Assembly: GCF_020404845.1 (NCBI RefSeq)
Contig: NZ_JAIOJZ010000007.1
Span: forward strand, 1-64,000
Length of the DNA stretch: 64,000 nt
Source of the DNA: Streptomyces hyderabadensis
GTDB taxonomy: Bacteria; Actinomycetota; Actinomycetes; Streptomycetales; Streptomycetaceae
Direction: 5' to 3'
Each line of letters begins with the position of its first letter. Position 1 is the stretch's first letter. The notes beneath the pieces are model-generated. The model was not told the DNA's origin. It was given only the letters and a program-made list of their open reading frames with translations, and ran no database searches. This document shows, piece after piece, positions 42,462 to 50,939 of this stretch. The translations under genes were made by a program, and so were the position numbers.

Positions 42462-42709
42462 CCTACGAGATCATTTTCGAGCCACGGGCTCTCAACGCCG
42501 CCGCCCGGTTCCTCGAAGACGACCCGAGCGGCCTCGCCCTGGTGCTGGACACCATCGACAAATTGGCGGACGACCCCCGCCCCGCCGGTTCGGTTCCGTA
42601 CGGATCAACCGACGTCCGACGACTGCGCGTCGATGAGTACCGAGTTCTGTACGTCATCGACCAGGACGTCATTCGCATCATGGTGGCCCACCTCGGCCGG
42701 TCCGCCTGA
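42458..42709 (+). CDS. RelE/ParE-type toxin
   Basis: 83 aa with a GTG start overlapping the antitoxin stop by 4 bp (GTGA), the normal coupling of type II pairs. RelE fold: YEIIFEPRALNAAARFLEDDP, DDPRPAGSVPYG, RRLRVDEYRVLYVIDQDVIRIMVAHLGRS. The basic and Tyr residues for ribosome-dependent mRNA cleavage are present in the RLRVDEYRVLY strand. Stable maintenance or stress response is the family role. A terminator hairpin follows at once. Confidence 0.9.
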   Translation: MTYEIIFEPRALNAAARFLEDDPSGLALVLDTIDKLADDPRPAGSVPYGSTDVRRLRVDEYRVLYVIDQDVIRIMVAHLGRSA

Positions 42710-42714
42710 CCCGA

Positions 42715-42759
42715 GCGACGAGCCGCGCCCCGCCACCAAGGAAGGGCGCGGCTCGTCGC
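42715..42759 (+). terminator. Terminator after the toxin-antitoxin pair
   Basis: Perfect 16-bp stem beginning GCGACGAGCCGCGCCC with a 13-base loop, 6 bp past the toxin stop. It may serve also the convergent gene ending at 42781. Confidence 0.85.
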
Positions 42760-42780
42760 CTGCCGTTGCCGAGGCGCGCG

Positions 42781-43191
42781 TCAGCGCACCAGCTCCGTCA
42801 CCTGCCCCAGCACCGGCACGGCGCCCAGGGACTGGGCCTGGGCGACCGGACCGGTGAGGGCCGTCGAGGTCAGCGGCTGGAAGTCGGCGACCTTGGTGCC
42901 GACGCCGTTGTCCAGCGGGTCGACACCGGTGCCGGCCAGCGGGTTGGGCTTGAGGTCGGCGACCGGGCCGGTGACGTAGCCGACGGTGCCGGTGACGGCC
43001 GCCAGGCCCGCCTGCGGGTCGATGTTGCCCAGCGAGGTGGGACGGGTGTGGGCCAGGCCGGCGATCGTGTCGCCGCCGCCGTCCGCCGCGGAAGCCGTCG
43101 CCGCCCCTGCTGCCAGGGCGGCCCCGGCGGTCGCGAGGGCGACCAGGGCGCGCTGTGCGTGCGGGGTACGGGGGGACGCGTGTCGGGCCAT
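42781..43191 (-). CDS. Small secreted protein
   Basis: 136 aa. Basic N-terminus (MARHASPRTPHAQR) and hydrophobic core ending in ATASA-AD form a signal peptide. The mature part of about 100 residues is low in charge with GTV/GPV/LTG repeats (TGTVGYVTGPVADLKPNPLAGTGVDPLD...). No enzyme motif is visible. It resembles the protein encoded at 49105–49473 in size and composition. Both may be secreted structural proteins. Confidence 0.78.
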   Translation of the reverse strand: MARHASPRTPHAQRALVALATAGAALAAGAATASAADGGGDTIAGLAHTRPTSLGNIDPQAGLAAVTGTVGYVTGPVADLKPNPLAGTGVDPLDNGVGTKVADFQPLTSTALTGPVAQAQSLGAVPVLGQVTELVR

Positions 43192-43350
43192 CGCTGCTGC
43201 CACCTCTTGCTGTGGATTGCTACGGACTGCCCTGATAACAGCGCACACCGTGATCAGGTCACCACGGAGTGCCGCCGGGATGTGACCCTCGCGGCAAAGT
43301 CCACCCGCGGGGTCGTACGGCGGCCGTCCGATGCCTCAGACTGGTGTCCC

Positions 43351-43986
43351 GTGAGCTCCCATCCGCCCATACCGACGCGAGTCGTGCTGCTCTGCGGCCC
43401 CTCCGGCTCCGGCAAGTCCCTCCTCGCCGCGCGCTCCGGCCTCCCGGTGCTGCGCCTCGACGACTTCTACAAGGAGGGCACCGACCCGACGCTGCCGACG
43501 GTGCCCCTCAGTTCCGACATCGACTGGGACCACCCGGCGTCCTGGGACGCGGACGCGGCCGTCGCCGCCATCGGGGAGCTGTGCCGCACGGGACGTACCG
43601 ACGTGCCCGTCTACGACATCTCGCTGAGTGCCCGCACCGGCGAGGAGACGGTCGACATCGGGCGGACGCCGCTGTTCCTCGCGGAGGGCATCTTCGCCGC
43701 GGAGCTGGTGGAGCGCTGCCGTCAGCTGGGCGTGCTGGCCGACGCGCTGTGCCTGAGCCGGGGCCCGCTGACGACCTTCCGCCGCCGCTTCCTGCGGGAC
43801 CTGCGCGAGGGCCGCAAGTCCGTGCCGTTCCTGCTGCGCAGGGGCTGGCGGCTGATGCGTCTCGAACGGTCCCTCATCGCCCGGCAGACGGCCCTGGGCG
43901 CCCACGCCTGCGACCGGGACGAGGCGATGGGCCGGCTGGCGGCCGCGGCGGCGGGCCGGTGCGCCACCAGCCGTACGGCGGTGTGA
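43351..43986 (+). CDS. Uridine kinase-like P-loop protein
   Basis: 211 aa with a GTG start. Walker A GPSGSGKSLLA, LRLDDFYKEGTDPTLP (the DDFY motif of uridine kinases) and DWDHPASWD, which is close to the uridine kinase pattern. It should phosphorylate uridine or a related nucleoside using ATP or GTP in the cytoplasm. That would fit the pyrimidine genes cdd and deoA at the other end of the window, but no 12-bp palindrome precedes it. Confidence 0.85.
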   Translation: MSSHPPIPTRVVLLCGPSGSGKSLLAARSGLPVLRLDDFYKEGTDPTLPTVPLSSDIDWDHPASWDADAAVAAIGELCRTGRTDVPVYDISLSARTGEETVDIGRTPLFLAEGIFAAELVERCRQLGVLADALCLSRGPLTTFRRRFLRDLREGRKSVPFLLRRGWRLMRLERSLIARQTALGAHACDRDEAMGRLAAAAAGRCATSRTAV

Positions 43987-44009
43987 CGCCCGCGCCCCCG
44001 CACGCGGAA

Positions 44010-44046
44010 GCGGGACTGGACGGACCCCCCGGCCCTCCAGTCCCGC
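44010..44046 (+). terminator. Hairpin after the kinase-like gene
   Basis: GCGGGACTGGA/TCCAGTCCCGC, 11-bp perfect stem and 15-base loop, 24 bp past the stop. Downstream (44058–44131) lies a degenerate tandem run of CCCCCGTG-type units of about 70 bp with no gene. Confidence 0.75.
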
Positions 44047-44057
44047 TCCCTTTCCAC

Positions 44058-44131
44058 TCCCCCGTGGATCCCCCGTGATCCCCGTCCCCCGTGTTCCCCC
44101 GTGTCCCCCGTTGTTCCCCCGTGGTGCTTCC
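44058..44131. repeat. CCCCCGTG-type degenerate repeat
   Basis: About seven imperfect copies of CCCCCGTG separated by 2–6 bases (e.g. CCCCGTGTTCCCCCGTGTCC) between the kinase-like gene and the end of sigQ. Confidence 0.6.
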
Positions 44132-44230
44132 CCGTGAGTAAGAGCCCGGGTCCCTCCCCCTGATACACCCCGGCTCGGAACTTTTTTCACGGGGCCCCGC
44201 CCCTCGGGCCGGTGCTCCCGGCCCGTACCT

Positions 44231-44962
44231 TCAGGCGACCAGTTCGCCGAAGGCGTCCTCCTGGTCACGGCCGAAGCTGAGGACCTCGTCCTCGCGCAGC
44301 CGGCGGAGCGACCGCCAGATGCTGGACTTCACCGTGCCCACACTGATGTCGAGGATGTCCGCGATCTCCGGGTCCGTGCGGCCCTCGTAGTAGCGCAGGA
44401 CCAGCATGGTGCGCTGGAGTTCGGGCAGCCGGGCCAGCGCCTGCCACAGGACCGTACGCAGCTCGGTGCCGCGCATCGCGTCCATGTCGCCGGGCGTCTC
44501 CGGCAGTTCCTCGGTCGGGTACTCGTTGAGCTTGCGGCGCCGCCACGCGCTGATGTGCAGGTTGGTCATGGTGCGGCGGAGGTATCCGCCGACCGCCGCC
44601 TTGTCACTGATCCGGTCCCACGCCCGGTAGGTCGAGAACAGCGCGCTCTGCAGCAGGTCCTCGGCCTCGAAGCGGTCGCCGGTGAGGTGGTAGGCGGTGG
44701 CGTACAGGGAGGAGCGGCGCTCCTGGACGTAGGCGGTGAACTCCGCCTCCGACAGGGAGCGGCGCTCCCCCCGGTCCCCCGTGGCCCCCGTTTCCCCCTT
44801 GTTCGCGTCAACCACCGTCATGTACGCGGTGTGCTGACGCCCGGTGCCGCGAGCGCACCCCCGCCCGCTCACGGCACCGGACTTCTCGGAACCCCGGTGT
44901 GCGTGCACGTCGTGCAGACGCGTGACCACTGCGCTGGTGTTGGTGCCCTTCAGCGTGTTCAT
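44231..44962 (-). CDS. sigQ: RNA polymerase sigma factor SigQ
   Basis: 243 aa from the ATG at 44962, matching the length I recall for S. coelicolor SigQ. ECF-type: region 2 (ATAYHLTGDRFEAEDLLQSALFSTYRAWDRI and RRTMTNLHISAWRRR) and region 4 (LPELQRTMLVLRYYEGRTDPEIADILDISVGTVKSSIWRSLRRLRE). It directs RNA polymerase to its own promoter class. Reported as an AfsQ1 target that opposes the AfsQ system in nitrogen-dependent antibiotic control (family knowledge). It diverges from afsQ1 with an AfsQ1 box in between. The N-terminal 65 residues before region 2 are low in homology and may be partly artefactual. Confidence 0.92.
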   Translation of the reverse strand: MNTLKGTNTSAVVTRLHDVHAHRGSEKSGAVSGRGCARGTGRQHTAYMTVVDANKGETGATGDRGERRSLSEAEFTAYVQERRSSLYATAYHLTGDRFEAEDLLQSALFSTYRAWDRISDKAAVGGYLRRTMTNLHISAWRRRKLNEYPTEELPETPGDMDAMRGTELRTVLWQALARLPELQRTMLVLRYYEGRTDPEIADILDISVGTVKSSIWRSLRRLREDEVLSFGRDQEDAFGELVA

Positions 44963-45043
44963 CTCGCGCCCCCCGTCGTGGACTGCCGGTGTTGCCTGTG
45001 CCGAAAAGCTTGCCCGGGTGACTTCATGGCCGTGTCCGCCGAC

Positions 45044-45059
45044 TGTCACAGAGCTGTCA
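45044..45059. promoter_or_regulatory. AfsQ1 box between sigQ and afsQ1
   Basis: GTCACAGAGCTGTCAC fits the reported AfsQ1 operator GTnAC-n6-GTnAC exactly, with a further GTCAC at 45068. It lies 82 bp from the sigQ start and 114 bp from the afsQ1 start. Confidence 0.8.
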
Positions 45060-45172
45060 CAGGGGTCCGTCACGCCCGCACCACCGTTCCTTCACAGGGT
45101 CCGGCGGTGTCCGCGGGCCGCATCCGCACCCGCAGGTCGAACACCGGCCCCCTCATGGGCCAGAATGAGCGC

Positions 45173-45850
45173 GTGCCTTCCCTGTTGCTGATCGAGGACG
45201 ACGACGCCATCCGCACGGCCCTGGAGCTCTCCCTGACCCGCCAGGGCCACCGGGTGGCCACCGCTGCCAGTGGTGAGGACGGTCTGAAGCTGCTGCGCGA
45301 GCAGCGGCCCGACCTGATCGTGCTGGACGTGATGCTGCCCGGCATCGACGGTTTCGAGGTGTGCCGCCGCATCCGGCGCACCGACCAGCTGCCGATCATC
45401 CTGCTGACCGCGCGCAACGACGACATCGACGTGGTCGTCGGTCTCGAGTCGGGCGCCGACGACTACGTCGTCAAACCCGTCCAGGGCCGGGTCCTCGACG
45501 CCCGCATCCGGGCCGTGCTGCGGCGCGGGGAGCGGGAGTCCACCGACTCGGCGAGCTTCGGCAGCCTGGTCATCGACCGTTCCGCGATGACCGTGACGAA
45601 GAACGGCGAGGACCTCCAGCTGACGCCGACCGAGCTGCGGCTGCTGCTCGAACTGAGCCGGCGGCCGGGACAGGCGCTGTCCCGGCAGCAGTTGCTGCGG
45701 CTGGTGTGGGAGCACGACTACCTCGGTGACTCCCGGCTGGTGGACGCGTGCGTGCAGCGGCTGCGCGCCAAGGTCGAGGACGTGCCGTCGTCGCCGACCC
45801 TGATCCGTACCGTGCGCGGTGTCGGCTACCGGCTGGATCCGCCTCAGTGA
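45173..45850 (+). CDS. afsQ1: Response regulator AfsQ1
   Basis: 225 aa with a GTG start, the reported AfsQ1 length. OmpR family: receiver domain with acidic pair IEDDD, phosphoacceptor Asp in LIVLDVMLPGIDGF, and Lys in YVVKPV. A winged-helix DNA-binding domain (LTPTELRLLLELSRRPGQALSRQQLLRLVWEHDY...VDACVQRLRAKVE) follows. It is phosphorylated by AfsQ2 and binds GTnAC-n6-GTnAC sites, here upstream of sigQ. The stop overlaps the afsQ2 GTG (GTGA). Confidence 0.95.
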   Translation: MPSLLLIEDDDAIRTALELSLTRQGHRVATAASGEDGLKLLREQRPDLIVLDVMLPGIDGFEVCRRIRRTDQLPIILLTARNDDIDVVVGLESGADDYVVKPVQGRVLDARIRAVLRRGERESTDSASFGSLVIDRSAMTVTKNGEDLQLTPTELRLLLELSRRPGQALSRQQLLRLVWEHDYLGDSRLVDACVQRLRAKVEDVPSSPTLIRTVRGVGYRLDPPQ

Positions 45851-47463
45851 CCCAGGAACACCAGGGGGGTACCCGCAGCCTGGCCGCGGCTCGCAAGGGA
45901 TTCTGGTCCGGGCTGCGCTTCACCAGCCTGCGCCTGAGGCTGGTCCTCGTCTTCGGCCTGGTCGCGCTCACCGCCGCCGTGTCCGCGTCCGGCATCGCGT
46001 ACTGGCTGAACCGGGAGGCGGTGCTGACCCGCACCCAGGACGCCGTGCTGCGCGACTTCGAGCAGGAGATGCAGAACCGGGCGGGCGCGCTGCCCGAGCA
46101 CCCCACGCAGGACGAGTTGCAGCACACCGCGGGGCAGATGGCCAACAGCAGCCAGCGGTTCGGCGTGCTGCTGGTCGCCGAGGACGCCGACGGCGGTGCC
46201 GTGTACGGCAGTTCGGGCGGCCTGGGCGGCTTCGCGCTGTCCGACGTGCCCGAGTCGCTGCGCACGGCGGTGAACAAGGAGCAGAAGGTCACCTCGGCCA
46301 ACAAGCACCCGTACCACCTGTACTGGCAGCGGATCACCGACGGCGACACCCCGTACCTGGTGGCCGGCACCCGGGTGATCGGCGGCGGGCCGACCGGCTA
46401 CATGCTCAAGTCGCTGGAGCCGGAGGCCAAGGACCTGAACTCGCTCGCCTGGTCGCTGGGGATCGCCACCGGGCTCGCGCTGCTCGGCTCCGCCCTGCTC
46501 GCGCAGGCCCTGGCGACGACGGTGCTCAAGCCCGTGCACCGGCTCGGGGTCGCGGCGCGGCGCCTGGGCGAGGGCAAGCTGGACACCCGGCTGCGTGTCT
46601 CCGGCACCGACGAACTGGCCGACCTGTCCCGGACGTTCAACAGCGCCGCCGAGAACCTGGAGAAGCGGGTCGCGGACATGGCCGGCCGGGAGCAGGCCTC
46701 CCGGCGCTTCGTCGCCGACATGAGCCATGAGCTGCGTACCCCGCTGACGGCGCTCACCGCGGTGACGGAGGTGCTGGAGGAGGAGCTGGAGTACGCGGGC
46801 GAGGGCGACGGCGAGGGCGGGAGCTTCGACCCGATGGTCGAGCCGGCCGTGCGGCTGGTGGTGAGCGAGACCCGGCGGCTGAACGACCTGGTGGAGAACC
46901 TGATGGAGGTCACCCGCTTCGACGCGGGCACCGCCCGCCTGGTCCTGGACGACGTGGACGTCGCCGACCAGATCACCGCCTGCATCGACGCCCGCGCCTG
47001 GCTGGACGCCGTCGAGCTGGACGCCGAGCGCGGCATCCACGCCCGGCTCGACCCGCGCCGCCTGGACGTCATCCTGGCCAACCTGATCGGCAACGCGCTC
47101 AAGCACGGCGGGTCGCCGGTCAGGGTGTCCGTGGCGCGGGCGGACGACGAGATCGTCATCCGGGTGCGGGACAACGGCCCCGGCATCCCCGAGGACGTGC
47201 TGCCGCACGTCTTCGACCGCTTCTACAAGGCGAGCGCCTCCCGGCCGCGCTCCGAGGGCAGCGGGCTCGGCCTCTCCATCGCCATGGAGAACGCGCACAT
47301 CCACGGCGGCGGGATCACCGCCGAGAACGCCCCCCAGGGCGGTGCGGTGTTCACGCTGCGGCTGCCGCAGGACCCGTCCCCGCCCGCCGACGAGGACGCC
47401 GAGGACACGGCGACAGCCGCGGGCGACGGGAGCAAGGGCAAGGACGCGAAGGGACAGGTCTGA
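45847..47463 (+). CDS. afsQ2: Sensor histidine kinase AfsQ2
   Basis: 538 aa with a GTG start. Two transmembrane helices (about 34–56 and 198–222) flank an extracellular sensor of about 140 residues. HAMP, then HisKA with the phosphoacceptor His in DMSHELRTPLTALTAV, and HATPase with NLIGNALKHG, DNGPGIPEDV and GSGLGLSIAMENAHIHGG. It phosphorylates AfsQ1 in response to an unknown envelope or nutrient signal. Gly/Asp/Lys-rich C-terminal tail of about 30 residues. The stop and the next ATG share one base. Confidence 0.94.
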   Translation: MTQEHQGGTRSLAAARKGFWSGLRFTSLRLRLVLVFGLVALTAAVSASGIAYWLNREAVLTRTQDAVLRDFEQEMQNRAGALPEHPTQDELQHTAGQMANSSQRFGVLLVAEDADGGAVYGSSGGLGGFALSDVPESLRTAVNKEQKVTSANKHPYHLYWQRITDGDTPYLVAGTRVIGGGPTGYMLKSLEPEAKDLNSLAWSLGIATGLALLGSALLAQALATTVLKPVHRLGVAARRLGEGKLDTRLRVSGTDELADLSRTFNSAAENLEKRVADMAGREQASRRFVADMSHELRTPLTALTAVTEVLEEELEYAGEGDGEGGSFDPMVEPAVRLVVSETRRLNDLVENLMEVTRFDAGTARLVLDDVDVADQITACIDARAWLDAVELDAERGIHARLDPRRLDVILANLIGNALKHGGSPVRVSVARADDEIVIRVRDNGPGIPEDVLPHVFDRFYKASASRPRSEGSGLGLSIAMENAHIHGGGITAENAPQGGAVFTLRLPQDPSPPADEDAEDTATAAGDGSKGKDAKGQV

Positions 47464-48074
47464 TGACCGTACGCCGGCTGCCGGCCCTGACCGGGCTCCT
47501 GGTACTGGCCGTGCTGCTGACCGGGTGCGGCATCCGCGCCACCGAGGTGCCCACGGACTACGGTCCGGCGCCCTCGCGGGTGCGCTGCTCGCTCGCCGAG
47601 CCGGACGTGTCGACGCAGGCCGCGCCCGGTCTGCCCGTGCGGGTGTTCCTGCTGTGCGGTTCCTCGCTGGTGGCCGTGGACCGCACGGTGCGGGTGCCGG
47701 ACGGCGCCTCGGACTCGGGGCGGCGCGTGCTGGTGGCCCAGGGGCTGCTGGACGAGCTGGCGGCCCAGCCGTCGGCCGCGGAGAAGGAGGCCGGGTACAC
47801 CTCGGACGTGCGCCGCGGCATCACGGTGACGGGACCGCGGGCCGGCGACCCCGAGGACACGCTGCGGCTGAGCGCCGACCCCGACGACCTCACCTCGTAC
47901 GCCCTCGCGCAGGTCGTGTGCACCTTCTCCGACTCCGCGGCGGCCGAGGGCGACGGCTCCGTGATCCTGGCCGGACCCGCCGACCGCTCCGCCCGGCGCT
48001 ACACCTGCACGGACGAGGTCCGGGCCCGGCCCGGCAGCAACGAACCGCCGGCCGACGAGGTCACGGACGCCTGA
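47463..48074 (+). CDS. Lipoprotein of the AfsQ locus
   Basis: 203 aa. Lipobox LLTGC after a short signal peptide places it outside the membrane. The middle contains a conserved pattern LPVRVFLLCGSSLVAVDRTV...VAQGLLDELAAQPS...DLTSYALAQVVCTFSD, close to the GerMN-like lipoproteins encoded with CseABC-type kinases. By analogy with CseA it may interact with the sensor domain of AfsQ2; this is inference. It is translated with afsQ2 by a one-base overlap. Confidence 0.86.
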   Translation: MTVRRLPALTGLLVLAVLLTGCGIRATEVPTDYGPAPSRVRCSLAEPDVSTQAAPGLPVRVFLLCGSSLVAVDRTVRVPDGASDSGRRVLVAQGLLDELAAQPSAAEKEAGYTSDVRRGITVTGPRAGDPEDTLRLSADPDDLTSYALAQVVCTFSDSAAAEGDGSVILAGPADRSARRYTCTDEVRARPGSNEPPADEVTDA

Positions 48075-48162
48075 GGGGCGCCGCGGGGCCATGTGGCGCA
48101 AGCCTCACCCTTGCGTGTAGGTGCCCGGAACCGCGCACGGCGGGGGGTGCGTCTAGGGGGAC

Positions 48163-48714
48163 GTGCAGCGTCATGGGTTCCTCGGCGGCAGCGCCGCGCT
48201 CCGCATCCGTGTGACCGGGAGTGTCCTCCTGGTCGCACATCTCGCGTTCGTCGCCTGGTACGCGCTGCGTCCGCTGGACGTCCCCTGGGTGCTGCCGCCG
48301 AACCTGGAGCCCCTCGCCGGGATCCGCGCCGACCTGGCGCTGGGCGGGGGCGCGGCGGCCCGTTCGCTGGGCGGGGCGCTGGTCCTGCTGGCACCGCTCG
48401 GGGTGCTGCTGCCGATGGCCGGCGGGCGGCTGCACGTCTCGCCGCTGGCGTCCCTGCTGCGCACCACGGCCGCCGCCGCGCTGCTGTCGGTGGGCATCGA
48501 GCTGCTGCAGACCGGGGTGCCCGGCCAGGTCGTCGACATCGACTCGGTGCTGCTGAACACGGTGGGCGTGGCCCTGGCGCACCTCGCCGTGGTCCCGGCG
48601 GGCCGGGCCCGGCTCCGTCGCTGGTACCGGCAGGCCGGGCGGGAGGGCATCCCCCAGGAGGAGCCCGCTCAGGGTCGGACCCCGACGATTCCCAGGGTCG
48701 GTATCGCCCCGTAG
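48163..48714 (+). CDS. VanZ-like membrane protein
   Basis: 183 aa with a GTG start and AGGGGG just upstream. VanZ family: about four helices with the motif region LEPLAGIRADLALGG...ALVLLAPLGVLLPM...SVGIELLQTGVPGQVVDIDSVLLNTVGVALA. VanZ gives low-level teicoplanin resistance in enterococci, but most actinobacterial members have unknown function. The hydrophilic C-terminal tail should be cytoplasmic. It follows the AfsQ lipoprotein by 88 bp and may be part of the same unit. Confidence 0.87.
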   Translation: MQRHGFLGGSAALRIRVTGSVLLVAHLAFVAWYALRPLDVPWVLPPNLEPLAGIRADLALGGGAAARSLGGALVLLAPLGVLLPMAGGRLHVSPLASLLRTTAAAALLSVGIELLQTGVPGQVVDIDSVLLNTVGVALAHLAVVPAGRARLRRWYRQAGREGIPQEEPAQGRTPTIPRVGIAP

Positions 48715-48809
48715 AGCGACGCTTTGTGCCGTTCGTCTCCGTAGCGTGGAGGGCAGATGACGGGGAAGCCGAAGGGCGGCCCCACCCACACGCTCACGAA
48801 GGAGCCGCG

Positions 48810-49013
48810 ATGTCCAGCCTCGCCCGCCCCACCCACGGCCGCATGATCGGCGGAGTGTGCGCCGCGCTGGCCCGGCGCTTCGGCACCTCGAACGGCACGA
48901 TGCGGGTGATCTTCCTGGTCTCCTGCCTGCTGCCCGGCCCGCAGTTCCTGCTCTACCTGGCCCTGTGGATCCTGCTCCCGTCCGAGGCGAAGGCCGCCCG
49001 CACGGCCTGGTGA
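48810..49013 (+). CDS. PspC-domain protein
   Basis: 67 aa with AAGGAG 9 bases before the ATG. Nearly all of it is a PspC domain: MSSLARPTHGRMIGGVCAALARRFGTSNGTMRVIFLVSCLLPGPQFLLYLALWILLPSE. Hydrophobic C-terminal half spans the membrane. Family members sense membrane stress or bind transcription regulators; single-domain versions are common in Streptomyces. A strong terminator follows. Confidence 0.9.
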   Translation: MSSLARPTHGRMIGGVCAALARRFGTSNGTMRVIFLVSCLLPGPQFLLYLALWILLPSEAKAARTAW

Positions 49014-49034
49014 GTCACGTACCTCCCTCTGGTA

Positions 49035-49079
49035 CGCCGATGGGGCGCACCCGGTGTCGCCGGGTGCGCCCCATCGGCG
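49035..49079. terminator. 20-bp stem terminator
   Basis: CGCCGATGGGGCGCACCCGG pairs perfectly with its complement around the loop TGTCG. It lies between convergent genes ending at 49013 (+) and 49105 (−). Confidence 0.88.
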
Positions 49080-49104
49080 CGTACGGGGGGGGAGGCGGTG
49101 GCGC

Positions 49105-49473
49105 TCAGCCGCCCAGCGGGAGGCCGTTGACCGGCAGGCCCTGGGTGGGCAGCCCCTTCAGCGGCACCCCGCCGAGCAGCTTGGCGACCGGCTCGGTCGG
49201 CCCCTCGGCGAGCTGCTCGGCGACCACCTGCTCGACGACCGGCTGCGCGACGGTCAGACCGGTGTGGGAGATCCTGCGGCCCTGCTCCAGCGCGTTGCCC
49301 GCGCCGGGCGCCACCTGGGAGACCGTTTCCGCGGGGAGGGTGCGGGCGACGGAGTCCACCGTCTGCGCGGTGTCGGGGAGCTCGGGGGCCGCGGTGGCCG
49401 CGCCCGCGCCGGCGGCGGCGAAGGCGGCACCGAGGGCGGCGACACCGAGGGTCTTGGCAGCAGACTGCTTCAT
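49105..49473 (-). CDS. Small secreted protein
   Basis: 122 aa from the ATG at 49473, preceded by GAGGA. Signal peptide about 1–28 (VAALGAAFAAAGAGAATAAP). The mature part is hydrophilic to amphipathic with TV/LP repeats and ends in GGVPLKGLPTQGLPVNGLPLGG, a short GLP repeat. No domain recognised. Similar in kind to the product of 42781–43191. Confidence 0.8.
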   Translation of the reverse strand: MKQSAAKTLGVAALGAAFAAAGAGAATAAPELPDTAQTVDSVARTLPAETVSQVAPGAGNALEQGRRISHTGLTVAQPVVEQVVAEQLAEGPTEPVAKLLGGVPLKGLPTQGLPVNGLPLGG

Positions 49474-49613
49474 GGAAATGCGTCCTCGTAATGGGGTGAC
49501 GGGGATGTGAGCGGTCCTTGACCGTAAACACGTCCGCCCCCCGGCGGCAAACATCGAAATGCGGACGGATTGTGAAAGCCCGGCCGCGTTTCCGTATTAC
49601 CGTCCGCCCGCAC

Positions 49614-50804
49614 TCACCCCTCGGACTCCGAAGAACCGCTGGTCGAAGCCGTCTGCTGGAACAGCCATTCGGACTTCAGCTCCGCATATCCGGGCTTGAT
49701 GACGTCATTGATCATGGCCAGTCGTTCATCGAAAGGAATGAACGCTGATTTCATCGCATTGACGGAGAACCACTGCATGTCGTCGAGCGTGTAGCCGAAC
49801 GCCTCGACAAGGTGCTCGAATTCCCGGCTCATGCTGGTGTGGGACATCAGCCGGTTGTCGGTGTTGACGGTGGCCCGGAAGTGCAGTCGGCGCAGCAGCC
49901 CGATGGGGTGCTCGGCGTAGGAGTCGGCGGCGCCGGTCTGGAGGTTGGAGCTGGGGCACAGCTCCAGCGGGATCCGCTTGTCCCGGACGTAGGAGGCGAG
50001 CCGGCCGAGCTTGACCGAGCCGTCCTCGTGGACCTGGATGTCGTCGATGATGCGCACCCCGTGCCCGAGCCGGTCGGCGCCGCACCACTGCAGGGCCTGC
50101 CAGATGGACGGCAGCCCGAACGCCTCACCGGCGTGGATGGTGAAGTGGTTGTTCTCCCGCTTCAGGTACTCGAAGGCGTCCAGGTGCCGGGTGGGCGGGT
50201 AACCGGCCTCGGCGCCCGCGATGTCGAAGCCGACGACGCCGAGATCGCGGTACCGGTTGGCGAGTTCGGCGATCTCCAGGGAGCGGGCCGCGTGCCGCAT
50301 GGCGGTGAGCAGGGCGCCGACCCGGATGCGGTGGCCGTTGTCCCGGGCGCGCCGCTCGCCCTGCCGGAAGCCCTCGTTGACGGCCTCGACGACCTCTTCG
50401 AGGGTCAGCCCCTTCTCCAGGTGCTGCTCGGGCGCGTACCGCACCTCGGCGTAGACGACGCCGTCCTCGGCGAGGTCCTCCGCGCACTCGGCGGCGACCC
50501 GGACCAGGGCGTCGCGGGTCTGCATGACGCCGACGGTGTGCGAGAAGGTCTCCAGGTACCGCTCCAGGGACCCGGAGTCGGCGGCCTGCCGGAACCAGCT
50601 GCCGAGCCGGTCGGCGTCGGTCTCGGGGAGGTCCGGGTAGCCGGTCTCGCGGGCGAGTTCGACGACCGTGCCGGGGCGCAGCCCGCCGTCGAGGTGGTCG
50701 TGCAGCAGGACCTTGGGCGCCCGGCGGATCCGGTCCGGCGACGGTGTCTTCGAGACCGTGGCGGTGTTCGCCGCGGCGCTCTTCTCGGTGCTTCGGCTCG
50801 TCAT
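49614..50804 (-). CDS. add: Adenosine deaminase
   Basis: 396 aa. Metal-dependent deaminase of adenosine/deoxyadenosine to inosine. Zinc and catalytic motifs: HDHLDGG (first zinc His pair), [10 protein letters not shown] (zinc His and catalytic Glu), RLGHGVRI and VNTDNR (SLNTDDP position, here with Asn). An N-terminal Ser/Ala-rich extension of about 30 residues precedes the fold. The operator at 50821 touches the ribosome-binding site (the TAG of the palindrome runs into AGGAG), so repressor binding would block the start region directly. Confidence 0.93.
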   Translation of the reverse strand: MTSRSTEKSAAANTATVSKTPSPDRIRRAPKVLLHDHLDGGLRPGTVVELARETGYPDLPETDADRLGSWFRQAADSGSLERYLETFSHTVGVMQTRDALVRVAAECAEDLAEDGVVYAEVRYAPEQHLEKGLTLEEVVEAVNEGFRQGERRARDNGHRIRVGALLTAMRHAARSLEIAELANRYRDLGVVGFDIAGAEAGYPPTRHLDAFEYLKRENNHFTIHAGEAFGLPSIWQALQWCGADRLGHGVRIIDDIQVHEDGSVKLGRLASYVRDKRIPLELCPSSNLQTGAADSYAEHPIGLLRRLHFRATVNTDNRLMSHTSMSREFEHLVEAFGYTLDDMQWFSVNAMKSAFIPFDERLAMINDVIKPGYAELKSEWLFQQTASTSGSSESEG

Positions 50805-50820
50805 TTCCGCACTCTAACTC

Positions 50821-50832
50821 CTACGCGCGTAG
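50821..50832. promoter_or_regulatory. Nucleoside-regulon palindrome before add
   Basis: CTACGCGCGTAG, 16 bp upstream of the add ATG. Identical to the sites at 17910, 36679 and 63018. Confidence 0.8.
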
Positions 50833-50939
50833 AACGCCGGGTGAATGCCGGGACCCGGTGCGGTGTACGGACTCCCCGAAATGTAACGGTGACTGCGCGG
50901 ACGGGTTCCGTACACCCGGACTTCTGAGAATCTTCTGCC

